Of a stretch of DNA of 64,000 bases, positions 16,606-25,381 are shown piece by piece. The stretch is from positions 1-64,000 of the forward strand of contig JBBPIG010000019.1 of NCBI GenBank assembly GCA_038040445.1, given 5' to 3'. The notes under the pieces were generated by a model that had not been told where the DNA came from, made no database searches, and worked only from the letters and a program-made list of their open reading frames with translations. The first letter of the stretch is position 1; each line of letters starts with the position of its first letter. This stretch comes from Acidobacteriota bacterium (GTDB lineage Bacteria; Acidobacteriota; Blastocatellia; UBA7656). The position numbers were made by a program, and so were the translations under genes.

Positions 16606-17884
16606 TTGGGAGAGTGTCGCGCTCGAGAGCCTGATTGAGCCGGGTCGCGGGATCTCCTATGGCATCGTCCAACCAGGTTCGCCGGTGTCTGGTGGTGTAC
16701 CCATTGTGCGTGTCGGTGATGTGCGAAATGGACGCATCGCGACGTCCGACCCATTGCGAGTTGCGCCTGCTATCGAGGCCTCGTATTCTCGCACTCGCCT
16801 TTCGGGTGGCGAGTTGCTCCTTACGCTCGTCGGAACCGTTGGCGAAACTGCGGTGGTTCCTGAGTCTCTGAAAGGATGGAACACTGCGCGTGCTGTCGCA
16901 GTGATCCCGGTGCGCAAGGACGTCGGTGCTTACTGGGTGCAGATGGCTCTCCGCGCGCCTGGAGTCCGAGCAATCATCGACTCACGCCTCAACACGACAG
17001 TTCAGGCCACGCTGAACCTAGGCGACGTTGCACAACTACCAATCGTTTTACCGCCTCTTCGAGAACGCGAGGCCATCGCCCACATCCTCGGTACGCTGGA
17101 CGACAAGATCGAGCTGAACAGACGGATGAACGAGACGTTGGAGGCGATGGCGCGGACGCTCTTCAAGTCGTGGTTCGTGGACTTCGACCCGGTTCGCGCC
17201 AAGGCGGAAGGCCGCGACCCATGCCTCCCCAAGCCCCTCGCCGACCTCTTCCCCGATTCCTTCGAGGACTCGGAGCTGGGGGAAATTCCAAACGGGTGGG
17301 AGGTAGGGACGCTCGCCGACGTTGCTGCTCTGAATCCCGAGAGCTGGTCGAAAGTCACTCGTCCAGCCACCATCAATTACGTCGATCTGTCAAACACGAA
17401 GTGGGGGCGAATCGAATCAGTCACGACTCACACGCGACAGGACGCGCCGAGTCGTGCTCAGCGTGTGCTGAGATCGGGCGACACTGTAGTTGGCACTGTT
17501 CGTCCTGGAAACGGCTCGTACGCTTTTGTCACTGAGGAGAGGCTCACGGGTAGCACTGGCTTCGCGGTATTGCGACCGCAGCGACACGAGTATCGCGAGT
17601 ACGTGTATATCGCTGCGACGACAGCGGAGAACATTGAAGAGCTGGCTCACCTTGCAGACGGGGCCGCTTACCCAGCCGTTCGGCCAGAAGTCGTTGCAGC
17701 TACTGTGAGCATACAGCCGCCGGATTTCGTCCTCACGAGCTTCGCGAAGACAGCAGGTCCGCTACTCGCAAGGATCGCGGCGAGCGACCGTGAATCCCGC
17801 ACCCTCGCCGCCCTTCGCGACACGCTATTGCCCAAGCTCATCTCCGGCGAGTTGCGAATCAAACCTAGGGGTCGCAATCCATGA
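16595..17884 (+). CDS. hsdS: Type I restriction-modification specificity subunit HsdS
   Basis: About 429 residues from ATG 16595. Two target-recognition domains are separated by the conserved helical spacer [20 protein letters not shown], followed by [19 protein letters not shown]. The second begins [17 protein letters not shown] and ends with the matching helix [16 protein letters not shown]. Each domain reads half of a bipartite target; the actual sequence cannot be inferred. The first recognition domain starts directly at the N-terminus ([20 protein letters not shown]). Its stop overlaps the next ATG as ATGA (17881-17884). Recognition domains are the variable part of such loci. Confidence 0.95.
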   Translation: MTNDWESVALESLIEPGRGISYGIVQPGSPVSGGVPIVRVGDVRNGRIATSDPLRVAPAIEASYSRTRLSGGELLLTLVGTVGETAVVPESLKGWNTARAVAVIPVRKDVGAYWVQMALRAPGVRAIIDSRLNTTVQATLNLGDVAQLPIVLPPLREREAIAHILGTLDDKIELNRRMNETLEAMARTLFKSWFVDFDPVRAKAEGRDPCLPKPLADLFPDSFEDSELGEIPNGWEVGTLADVAALNPESWSKVTRPATINYVDLSNTKWGRIESVTTHTRQDAPSRAQRVLRSGDTVVGTVRPGNGSYAFVTEERLTGSTGFAVLRPQRHEYREYVYIAATTAENIEELAHLADGAAYPAVRPEVVAATVSIQPPDFVLTSFAKTAGPLLARIAASDRESRTLAALRDTLLPKLISGELRIKPRGRNP

Positions 17885-19473
17885 AGATAGAATCCGTAAA
17901 GCTGCGAAACTTCAAACGCTTCACCGACCTCGTAATCCGTGACATACCTGAGACCGCGAAGCTTGTTGTCGTAGTTGGACCGAATGGCTGTGGAAAATCA
18001 TCGCTGTTCGATGCATTTCTTCAGTGGTATCGTGCAGTTGCGGGATTCGGAGGCAACTCCGACGAGCCCTACTATCGCAAAGACATGCTCCAACCGTATC
18101 AATGGAACGAGTGCGTCACCTTGAAGTTGTATGGAAATGCGCAGCCGAAGAAAGGGTCGCTGTATGTTCGTTCTGCTTATCGCAATGATCCCGACTTCAA
18201 TATTTCGGCGTTCAATCGCCCTGACGTACCTTCTGAAAGCGTTCGTATTGCCCGTGTCATCGACAATGATCAGACTGTTTCGCAAAACTATCAACGCCTC
18301 GTGTACGACACAATGTCCAGTTTATACGACCCCGCCAACGACGCAAAAACCGTTCAAGCTCTGCGCGAAGAGCTTATTGGCGAGGTCCGCGCGTCCATGC
18401 AACGTGTCTTCGGAGACCTGATGTTGAACAGCATTTCAGACCCTCTGGATTCGGGAGCTTTCTTTTTTGAGAAGGGGACTGCGAAATCGTATCACTACAA
18501 GAATCTCTCCGGTGGTGAAAAGGCGGCTTTCGATCTTTTGCTCGACCTACATGTCAAGAAGAAGTTCTTCCCCGATGCCGTTTATTGCATAGACGAGGTT
18601 GAAACTCACCTTCACACGCGACTTCAGGGTGTACTCCTAAAGGAACTGATCGACATCCTGCCCGAGGTCTCTCAACTATGGGTTACTACGCATTCCCTTG
18701 GCGTGCTCCGGAGAGCTCAAGAAATGGCGGCGTCCGATCCTGCATCCGTATGTGTGATTGATTTTGATGGCGTGGATCCCGATGTACCGCGCGAGTTGGT
18801 TCCAAGTAATCTAGGCAGGGTGAGTTGGGAAAAACTATTGTCTATCACGCTCGATGACCTATCAACACGTATCGCGCCGGCGACTATCGTAGTTTGCGAG
18901 GGCTCCTCGATCGGTAATCGCCGCAAGGATTTCGACGCCGAGATATATAACCGCATCCTAGGGACTCATTGTCCGGATGTTCTTTTCATCTCTGGAGGGT
19001 CCTCAAATCAGGTCCTGCCCGCTGGGGTCTCCGTGCGCGCAATGTTAAGCCGAATCCTGCCAGCTGCAAAGATTTGGTCGCTCGCGGACCGTGATGACAA
19101 ATCGGATCAGGAAGTAGCCGAGCGAGAACGCGAGTTTATGATCACACTGTCACAGCGTAACTTAGAGTCATTTCTCTTCGCAGACGACGTGATTGAGGCT
19201 CTCGTTGCTCGTGAGGGAAAGCTCCCAGAATTGGAAGATGCCCACGCGATCAAACGGGAGGCGCTATCAAACAGCGCCGCCCGAGGGAACCCTCCTGACG
19301 ATTTGAAATCGGCCGCCGGCGAAATCTATACAGGTCTCAAGAAGCTTCTAGGACTTCAGCGATGCGGAAACAACACTGACGCATTTATGCGCGATACGCT
19401 CGCTCCATTGATGACGCCAACAATGCCGTCATACCAAGAACTCAAAGCAACCATTATCGATCGTTTGCTATGA
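17881..19473 (+). CDS. ABC-type ATPase with C-terminal TOPRIM-like/DUF4435 domain (OLD-like)
   Basis: A 530-residue protein. The N-terminal ATPase has [11 protein letters not shown], a Walker A (GPNGCGKS, 33-40), an ABC signature (LSGGEKA, 209-215), a Walker B ([11 protein letters not shown], about 235-245) and an H-loop (TTHSLG, H271). The C-terminal half resembles TOPRIM-like or DUF4435 domains: VVCEG (E340), a glycine-rich [14 protein letters not shown] (D403/D405/D406) and RNLESFLF. This two-part layout is that of overcoming-lysogenization-defect (OLD) nucleases such as GajA. It lies between hsdS and hsdR with ATGA overlaps on both sides, so it is made with the restriction subunits. Nuclease activity is inferred. 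It could also be a DNA-end sensor that controls HsdR. Confidence 0.85.
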   Translation: MKIESVKLRNFKRFTDLVIRDIPETAKLVVVVGPNGCGKSSLFDAFLQWYRAVAGFGGNSDEPYYRKDMLQPYQWNECVTLKLYGNAQPKKGSLYVRSAYRNDPDFNISAFNRPDVPSESVRIARVIDNDQTVSQNYQRLVYDTMSSLYDPANDAKTVQALREELIGEVRASMQRVFGDLMLNSISDPLDSGAFFFEKGTAKSYHYKNLSGGEKAAFDLLLDLHVKKKFFPDAVYCIDEVETHLHTRLQGVLLKELIDILPEVSQLWVTTHSLGVLRRAQEMAASDPASVCVIDFDGVDPDVPRELVPSNLGRVSWEKLLSITLDDLSTRIAPATIVVCEGSSIGNRRKDFDAEIYNRILGTHCPDVLFISGGSSNQVLPAGVSVRAMLSRILPAAKIWSLADRDDKSDQEVAEREREFMITLSQRNLESFLFADDVIEALVAREGKLPELEDAHAIKREALSNSAARGNPPDDLKSAAGEIYTGLKKLLGLQRCGNNTDAFMRDTLAPLMTPTMPSYQELKATIIDRLL

Positions 19474-22400
19474 GCAACCTGAATGAATCCACCGTCGAAG
19501 AAGCCGCGCTCGCCTGGCTTGAGGGACTGGGCTACGCCGTGCTCCACGGTCCCGAGATCGCCGCGGGCATGGTGGGCGCCGAACGCAACGATCCCAACTA
19601 CCGTGACGTCGTGCTTGAAGGCCGGTTGCGCCAGGCTCTCGTCCGCCTCAATCCCGACCTGCCCCCAGAGGCCATCGAAGACGCATTCCGCAAACTGACG
19701 CGCACCGATGCGCCGTCGCTCGTGGAACGCAATCGCGCAGTGCATCGCATGCTCGTGGATGGCGTGACCGTGGAGTATCGCCGGGCGGACGGTTCCATCG
19801 CGGGCGCGCAGGCGCGCGTGCTCGACTTCGATGAGCCCGACAACAACGACTGGCTCGCGGTCAACCAGTTCACCGTCGCCGAAGGGCAGCACACGCGCCG
19901 TCCCGATGTCGTGCTTTTCGTGAACGGCTTGCCGCTCGCGGTAATCGAACTCAAGAACCCGGCAGATGAGAACGCCACCGTCTGGAGCGCATACCACCAA
20001 CTCCAGACCTACCAAGCACAGATCCCCGCACTCTTCGCTACTAACGCCGCGCTTGTAGTTTCTGACGGTGTGCAGGCGCGCATTGGCTCGCTCGGCGCGG
20101 GAAAGGAATGGTTCAAACCGTGGCGCACGATCACCGGACGCGAGGATGCCGCAGCCAAGATGGCCGAGTTGCAGGTCGTGTTGGAAGGCGTGTTCGAGAA
20201 GAGCCGGTTCCTCGATCTCGTGCGCCACTTCATCGTGTTCGAGGACGAGGGGGACGGGAAGCTCAACAAGAAAATGGCGGGCTACCACCAATTCCACGCG
20301 GTGAATGTTGCGGTCGAGGAGACGCTACGCGCAACTCGAACCGCAGCCAGTCAAGTGGTGGACCCGGCGGGACGATTTGAGGCCGGCGGTCAACCCGGCG
20401 GCGATCCCGGCGATCAGCGCGTTGGCGTAGTGTGGCACACGCAGGGCTCGGGCAAGAGTTTGACGATGGCCTTCTACGCGGGCCGCGTGATCCTTCACCC
20501 GAAGATGGAGAACCCGGCCATCGTTGTGCTCACCGACCGCAACGACCTCGACGATCAACTCTTCGGCACCTTCGCCCGTTGCAAGGATCTCTTGCGCCAG
20601 CCGCCGGTCCAGGCGGCGGATCGTGCGGACCTTCGGGAGAAGCTGAAGGTCGCATCCGGCGGCGTTGTGTTCACGACGATCCAGAAATTCTTCCCCGACG
20701 AGAAAGCTGATCGCCATCCGGTTCTTTCGGAGCGTCGGAACATCGTCGTCATCGCCGATGAGGCACACCGCAGCCAGTACGACTTCATTGACGGCTTCGC
20801 TCGGCACATGCGAGACGCGCTCCCCAACGCCTCGTTCATCGGTTTCACCGGCACGCCCATCGAGAAGACCGACGCCAACACGCGCGCGGTGTTTGGCGAC
20901 TACATCAGCGTCTACGACATCCAGCGGGCGGTCATCGACGGGGCCACGGTTCCCATCTACTACGAGAGCCGTCTAGCCAAGCTGGAGCTGAAGGAATCCG
21001 AACGCCCGAAGATCGATCCCGAATTCGAGGAAGCGACCGAAGGAGAAGAGGTCGAGCGAAAGGAAAAGCTCAAGAGCCGCTGGGCTCAACTCGAGGCCGT
21101 GGTCGGGTCGGATAACCGGATCAAGTTAATCGCGCGCGACCTGGTGGAGCACTTTGAGAACCGCCTCGCGGTCATGGACGGCAAGGCGATGGTGGTGTGC
21201 ATGAGCCGGCGCATCTGCGTCGAGCTGTATCGTGAGATCGCGGCGCTACGCCCGGAATGGCATGCCGACGATGACGACCACGGCGCGCTCAAGGTGGTGA
21301 TGACGGGCTCGGCGTCCGATCCTCTCGACTGGCAGCCGCACATCCGCAACAAGCCGCGCCGCGAGGGGTTGGCGCAGCGATTTCGAGACCCGAATGACGG
21401 GTTCAAGATTGTCATCGTTCGCGACATGTGGCTCACCGGCTTCGACGCGCCGAGCTTGCACACGATGTACGTGGACAAGCCGATGCGCGGGCACGGTCTG
21501 ATGCAGGCTATCGCGCGCGTGAACCGCGTCTTCAAAGACAAACCGGGCGGGCTGGTCGTGGATTACCTCGGACTCGCCGACGAGCTCAAGAAGGCGCTTG
21601 CGACTTACACGGAGAGCGGAGGCACCGGCAAGACGGCCCTTGATCAGGCCGAGGCCGTTGCTGTGATGCTTGAGAAGTATGAGATCTGCCGCGGTCTCTT
21701 CCACGGGTTCGACTGGTCGTTGTGGATCACGGGCAAGCCGCAGGACCGGCTGTCGCTATTGCCCGCAGCGCAAGAACACGTTCTCGCGTTGGAGGATGGA
21801 AAGGCGCGGTTGCTGCGCGCGGTAACGGACCTCTCGCAGGGCTTTGCGCTGGCCGTGCCGCACGAAGAAGCGATGCGCATCCGCGATGACGTGGGCTTCT
21901 TCCAAGCAGTGCGGGCAGTGCTGGCAAAGAGCACGCCCGGCGAGCACAAGACTGACGAGGAGCTAGATCACGCGATCCGGCAGATCATCTCGAAGGCGAT
22001 GGTATCCGACGAAGTGGTGGACATCTTCGCTGCGGCGGGGCTGAAGAAGCCGGACATCTCGATCCTCTCCGACGAGTTCCTCGCCGAGGTGCGTAACATG
22101 CCACAGCGGAACCTCGCGATTGAATTATTGCGCAAGCTTCTCTCGGGCGAGATCAAGACGCGTTCGCGACGCAACATCGTGCAGGCGCGTTCTTTCGCGG
22201 AGTTGCTGGAGCAGTCTGTGCGGAAGTACCAGAACCGGGCGATCGAGGCGGCGCTGGTGATCGAGGAGATGATTGCGCTCGCGAAGCAGATGCGCGAGGC
22301 TAACGCCCGCGGCGAGGCGCTGAACTTGAGCGAAGACGAGCTTGCCTTCTACGACGCGCTGGAGGTCAACGACAGCGCGGTCAAGGTGCTTGGCGAGCCG

Positions 22401-22613
22401 ACGCTGGTCAAGATCGCTCGCGAGCTGGTTGAAACGGTGAAGAGAAACGTCACCATCGACTGGACCGTGCGTGAGAACGTGCGAGCCCAACTGCGGGTCA
22501 TCGTGAAGCGTATCTTGCGCAAATATGGCTACCCGCCCGACAAACAGGAGAAGGCTACTCAGACGGTGCTCGAACAAGCGGAAGTGCTCTCAGAGTTGTG
22601 GGCAGTCGCGTAG
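19470..22613 (+). CDS. hsdR: Type I restriction endonuclease/translocase subunit HsdR
   Basis: A 1,047-residue subunit. The N-terminal nuclease domain has the PD-(D/E)xK core [20 protein letters not shown] (D146, E160, K162) and the type I Q-x3-Y helix (HQLQTYQ). The motor domains contain Walker A HTQGSGKS (323-330) and DEAH box [10 protein letters not shown] (430-433), FIGFTGTP, and the helicase motif near [20 protein letters not shown]. The C-terminal helical region docks on the methylase core. It cuts unmethylated DNA after ATP-driven translocation. It overlaps the ATPase gene by ATGA and is last in the operon. All catalytic motifs look intact. Confidence 0.96.
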   Translation: MSNLNESTVEEAALAWLEGLGYAVLHGPEIAAGMVGAERNDPNYRDVVLEGRLRQALVRLNPDLPPEAIEDAFRKLTRTDAPSLVERNRAVHRMLVDGVTVEYRRADGSIAGAQARVLDFDEPDNNDWLAVNQFTVAEGQHTRRPDVVLFVNGLPLAVIELKNPADENATVWSAYHQLQTYQAQIPALFATNAALVVSDGVQARIGSLGAGKEWFKPWRTITGREDAAAKMAELQVVLEGVFEKSRFLDLVRHFIVFEDEGDGKLNKKMAGYHQFHAVNVAVEETLRATRTAASQVVDPAGRFEAGGQPGGDPGDQRVGVVWHTQGSGKSLTMAFYAGRVILHPKMENPAIVVLTDRNDLDDQLFGTFARCKDLLRQPPVQAADRADLREKLKVASGGVVFTTIQKFFPDEKADRHPVLSERRNIVVIADEAHRSQYDFIDGFARHMRDALPNASFIGFTGTPIEKTDANTRAVFGDYISVYDIQRAVIDGATVPIYYESRLAKLELKESERPKIDPEFEEATEGEEVERKEKLKSRWAQLEAVVGSDNRIKLIARDLVEHFENRLAVMDGKAMVVCMSRRICVELYREIAALRPEWHADDDDHGALKVVMTGSASDPLDWQPHIRNKPRREGLAQRFRDPNDGFKIVIVRDMWLTGFDAPSLHTMYVDKPMRGHGLMQAIARVNRVFKDKPGGLVVDYLGLADELKKALATYTESGGTGKTALDQAEAVAVMLEKYEICRGLFHGFDWSLWITGKPQDRLSLLPAAQEHVLALEDGKARLLRAVTDLSQGFALAVPHEEAMRIRDDVGFFQAVRAVLAKSTPGEHKTDEELDHAIRQIISKAMVSDEVVDIFAAAGLKKPDISILSDEFLAEVRNMPQRNLAIELLRKLLSGEIKTRSRRNIVQARSFAELLEQSVRKYQNRAIEAALVIEEMIALAKQMREANARGEALNLSEDELAFYDALEVNDSAVKVLGEPTLVKIARELVETVKRNVTIDWTVRENVRAQLRVIVKRILRKYGYPPDKQEKATQTVLEQAEVLSELWAVA

Positions 22614-22752
22614 ATGAAGGCCTGAGTCGGGCTGATTTCAGCATATAGAACCGGTCTTTAGGTTTCGTGGCAAACAAACGACCGCCTCGATGTATTTTCC
22701 TGTGCGATTCAGCCTCTACAGGAGCGGGTAAACAATCTTAGATCCTCCTTTG

Positions 22753-22780
22753 GGCGCGCCGAAACTCGCGCCTTTCTTTC
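22753..22780 (+). terminator. Probable terminator of the restriction operon
   Basis: GGCGCG (22753-22758) and CGCGCC (22767-22772) form a G+C-only stem with an 8-base loop, followed by TTTCTTTC. It lies about 140 bases after the hsdR stop. The T-run is interrupted, so confidence is moderate. The rest of 22614-22889 should hold the promoter of the aldolase gene, but none was clear. Confidence 0.5.
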
Positions 22781-22889
22781 TATCGAGTTTGACCTCTGAA
22801 TCAGCCGCGCTTAGAATGTTCACGCCGGAAACCCGGCGAACTCATTCCTTAAACATCGTTTCGCGCGTCGCGCGCCAACAGGAGGCGAT

Positions 22890-23942
22890 ATGATCAAAGA
22901 CATCGAGCGAATCCTCGGCAGTGAAGCCGAATCCCTGCTGTCCTACCAATGCAAGACCGTGCCCAAAGAGATGCTGCACTTGCCAGGGCCCGACTTCATA
23001 GACCGTGTCATGGTGTTGACCGATCGCCGGCCTCAGGTGCTGCGCAACCTCGGAGCGATGTTTAATCACGGACGACTCTCGGGTACCGGCTACCTGTCTA
23101 TCCTGCCCGTCGATCAGGGCATCGAGCATTCAGGTGGAGGTTCGTTCGCTCCTAACCCTGAGTACTTCGATCCAGCGAATATCGTCAAGCTTGCAATCGA
23201 AGGCGGCTGCAACGCCGTTGCTACAACGCTCGGCGTGCTCGGCTCGGTGTCGCGCAAGTACGCTCATAAGATCCCGTTCATCCTCAAGTTCAATCACAAC
23301 GAGTTTCTTTCTTACCCCAACACCTATGACCAGATAGTCTTTGGGTCTATCGATCAAGCATATGAACAGGGCTGCGCCGGAGTTGGCGCGACGATTTACT
23401 TCGGCTCCGAGGAATCCAAGCGGCAGCTTCAGGAAGTCACCAAAGCGTTCGCGCGAGCGCACGAGCTTGGTATGTTCACCGTCTTGTGGTGCTACCTGCG
23501 AAACGCTGCGTTTAAGACCAAGGAGGTCGACTATCATGGAGCCGCCGATTTGACCGGACAGGCCAATCACCTCGGCGTCACTATTGAAGCCGACATCATC
23601 AAACAGAAGCTTCCCGAGAACAACGGCGGCTACAACGCGCTCAACTTCGGCAAGACTCACAAGAAGGTCTACTCGGAGTTGTCCTCGGATCATCCGATCG
23701 ACCTGACTCGCTACCAGGTTTTGAACTGCTACATGGGCCGCGCGGGTCTGATCAACTCAGGCGGCGCGTCGGGTGAGAACGACATTCAGCAAGCCGTTAA
23801 GACCGCGGTGATCAACAAGCGGGCAGGCGGCACGGGATTGATCTCGGGGCGCAAAGCCTTTCAGAAGCCGATGCCGGATGGCGTCAAGATTCTCAATGCG
23901 ATTCAGGACGTTTATCTCGCCAAAGAGGTAACCGTCGCGTAA
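22890..23942 (+). CDS. fbaB: Class I fructose-bisphosphate aldolase (DhnA/FbaB type)
   Basis: A 350-residue TIM-barrel aldolase of the archaeal/bacterial DhnA family: [15 protein letters not shown] near the N-terminus, [27 protein letters not shown] and [10 protein letters not shown] (the Schiff-base Lys is expected in this strand), and late GGASGE and GRKAFQKP phosphate-binding loops. It cleaves fructose 1,6-bisphosphate in glycolysis or forms it in gluconeogenesis, without metal. It starts at ATG 22890 after AGGAGG. Its last codons and stop lie inside the first copy of a 45-bp tandem repeat. Confidence 0.93.
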   Translation: MIKDIERILGSEAESLLSYQCKTVPKEMLHLPGPDFIDRVMVLTDRRPQVLRNLGAMFNHGRLSGTGYLSILPVDQGIEHSGGGSFAPNPEYFDPANIVKLAIEGGCNAVATTLGVLGSVSRKYAHKIPFILKFNHNEFLSYPNTYDQIVFGSIDQAYEQGCAGVGATIYFGSEESKRQLQEVTKAFARAHELGMFTVLWCYLRNAAFKTKEVDYHGAADLTGQANHLGVTIEADIIKQKLPENNGGYNALNFGKTHKKVYSELSSDHPIDLTRYQVLNCYMGRAGLINSGGASGENDIQQAVKTAVINKRAGGTGLISGRKAFQKPMPDGVKILNAIQDVYLAKEVTVA

Positions 23943-24021
23943 ACCTGGGCAGGCACGGATGCCTGCGCTCCCAGGGCCGTCGCGTAGACCTGGGCGGGCA
24001 GCGATGCCTGCGCTCCCAGGG
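23932..24021. repeat. Tandem 45-bp repeat, two copies, each a hairpin
   Basis: Copies at 23932-23976 and 23977-24021 differ at only a few positions. Each contains CCTGGGC...GCTCCCAGG and an inner GCAGGCA/TGCCTGC-type palindrome, so each can fold. The first copy includes the last codons and stop of the aldolase gene, so the duplication started from the gene end. Similar CCTGGGAGCGCAGGC elements look like extragenic palindromes of this lineage. Confidence 0.75.
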
Positions 24022-24101
24022 CGGCGACGGAGGTCTATGACCCTGCGCCGGCGCGAACGGCATCTCGGTAAGCGAGAGAGGCCACGGGGACCATTACCAC
24101 G

Positions 24102-24440
24102 ATGTCCGATGAAATCGAAAAAAAGAAAGTAACCATTGAAACCCTGAAGCAAGGGCTCGCCAACCTCCGCTATCGAGTGTCTGACTTTCAGGACAGCATC
24201 GGCGAGTACCTGGCGGCGGTGGACGAACTGTGGCGAGAGGCCAAGTCGCACCTCGCTTCAGTCGAAGCGCGTCTGGCGGGAATGGAAGTTCAGCTCGAGA
24301 CCATGCCGTTCGACCCAGAATGGCAGCTCGATAAGCTGGACGAGATGTTGAAAGACCTGGACGAGGTTGGCCAGGATCTCGACAAGATGCGCCGGCGCTT
24401 CAACCAGTTCGCCCAGGGAACAATGGAGAGAATCAATTAA
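24102..24440 (+). CDS. Small coiled-coil protein
   Basis: A 112-residue acidic protein, nearly all helical with heptad-like spacing (IEKKKVTIETLKQGLANLRYRVSDF, LDKLDEMLKDLDEVGQDLDKMRRRF, heptads continuing to the end). No signal peptide or membrane segment. It follows the repeat after the aldolase gene and converges with the LolA-like gene at 24462, only about 20 bp away. It probably oligomerises or serves as a structural adapter. No family was recognised. Confidence 0.7.
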   Translation: MSDEIEKKKVTIETLKQGLANLRYRVSDFQDSIGEYLAAVDELWREAKSHLASVEARLAGMEVQLETMPFDPEWQLDKLDEMLKDLDEVGQDLDKMRRRFNQFAQGTMERIN

Positions 24441-24461
24441 GCTGCCCTGCGCGCCAACCGG

Positions 24462-25253
24462 TCACTTCACCTCTTTGATGTTGGTCGGCTTGGCGAATAA
24501 CTTGTCGGGCAAGCTAACGTTGAAGGTGACGGTGTCGAAGCTTACGTGCGCGTTCTGCTTGCCGTTGCGATAGAAATCCTGGAGTGTTGGAAACTTTATC
24601 CCGCCGAAGTCGACCCATCGGTAGTAGCGCACCTCATTGTTGACCGACCCCTCTTCACCGACCGTCTTGTACTCGATCATGAGCGGAAGCTTCGCGCGCG
24701 GATCGAAGTGCAACGTCGCCGCGCCTCCATCGGCGAAGTCAACGCGCACCGCTTCGGAAAAAGTATTGCGCCACGCTTCACGGCGGCCCAGATAAACCAG
24801 CTTTACGCCCGACTGCTGCGATGCCGTTCTCAACAAGTTGTCGATGTCATAGCGCGCGCTTTGCTGGAATTGTTTTATCTGTTCTTCCTTCTGATCTCGA
24901 ATCATCTTTTGTTTGGCCTCGTACACCCAGTTCGCGATTTCAGAATTGGTCTGAACGAACTTCTCATCGCCTTTGCCAAACTCAGTGCGCTCCCGGCCCG
25001 GATAAGCAACGTAGTCGACAAAGCTCAACGGATCGCCGGACACGCCCTTCTCGAAAGGCGTGAATTGGCCGCGACTCTCGACGGTGCGAATCTTCAAATA
25101 GGCGTCGCCGCCTCGGGCGGCGACCGCTTCGCGCACCAGAGCGGCCGCCCTCGCCGGATCGTTTTCGTCTGGTTCCTGCGCGGAAACGAACGCCGGAACA
25201 ATCACCGCCGTTATGAGCAGCGTGAGGGCAAGCAGTATTGCTGATCTCGACAA
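24462..25253 (-). CDS. Exported LolA-like/outer-membrane lipoprotein-sorting type protein
   Basis: A 263-residue protein with a clear signal peptide (about 1-25, SAILLALTLLITAVIVPAFVSA). ARAAALVREAVAARGGDAYL begins the mature part, a frequent opening of LolA/LppX-like beta-sheet proteins in Acidobacteriota. The rest alternates strands (VRVDFADGGAATLHFDP, LMIEYKTV, VRYYRWVDFGGIKFPT, FDTVTFNVSLPDKLF). Such folds carry lipids or lipoproteins in the periplasm; the cargo is unknown. It is a single gene, convergent with the coiled-coil gene and downstream of the Clp gene on the same strand, with a hairpin between them. Confidence 0.75.
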   Translation of the reverse strand: MSRSAILLALTLLITAVIVPAFVSAQEPDENDPARAAALVREAVAARGGDAYLKIRTVESRGQFTPFEKGVSGDPLSFVDYVAYPGRERTEFGKGDEKFVQTNSEIANWVYEAKQKMIRDQKEEQIKQFQQSARYDIDNLLRTASQQSGVKLVYLGRREAWRNTFSEAVRVDFADGGAATLHFDPRAKLPLMIEYKTVGEEGSVNNEVRYYRWVDFGGIKFPTLQDFYRNGKQNAHVSFDTVTFNVSLPDKLFAKPTNIKEVK

Positions 25254-25323
25254 GATACCTCCGAACTTCGCTCAGGTTAACCAGGTCAATTGTATCTCAG
25301 AGCGCGAGGCCGGCGCATGAAGA

Positions 25324-25350
25324 AGAGCGGCGCAGGTTCCGGCTGCGCCG
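25324..25350 (-). terminator. Terminator-like hairpin after the Clp gene
   Basis: AGCGGCGCAG (minus strand, 25350-25341) pairs perfectly with CTGCGCCGCT (25333-25324) around a 7-base loop, followed on the minus strand by CTTCTTC. It lies about 30 bases after the stop of the minus-strand Clp gene and before the LolA-like gene. The T-run is imperfect. Confidence 0.55.
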
Positions 25351-25381
25351 CTCTCGATGACTCGATCACGTTCAATCCCGA

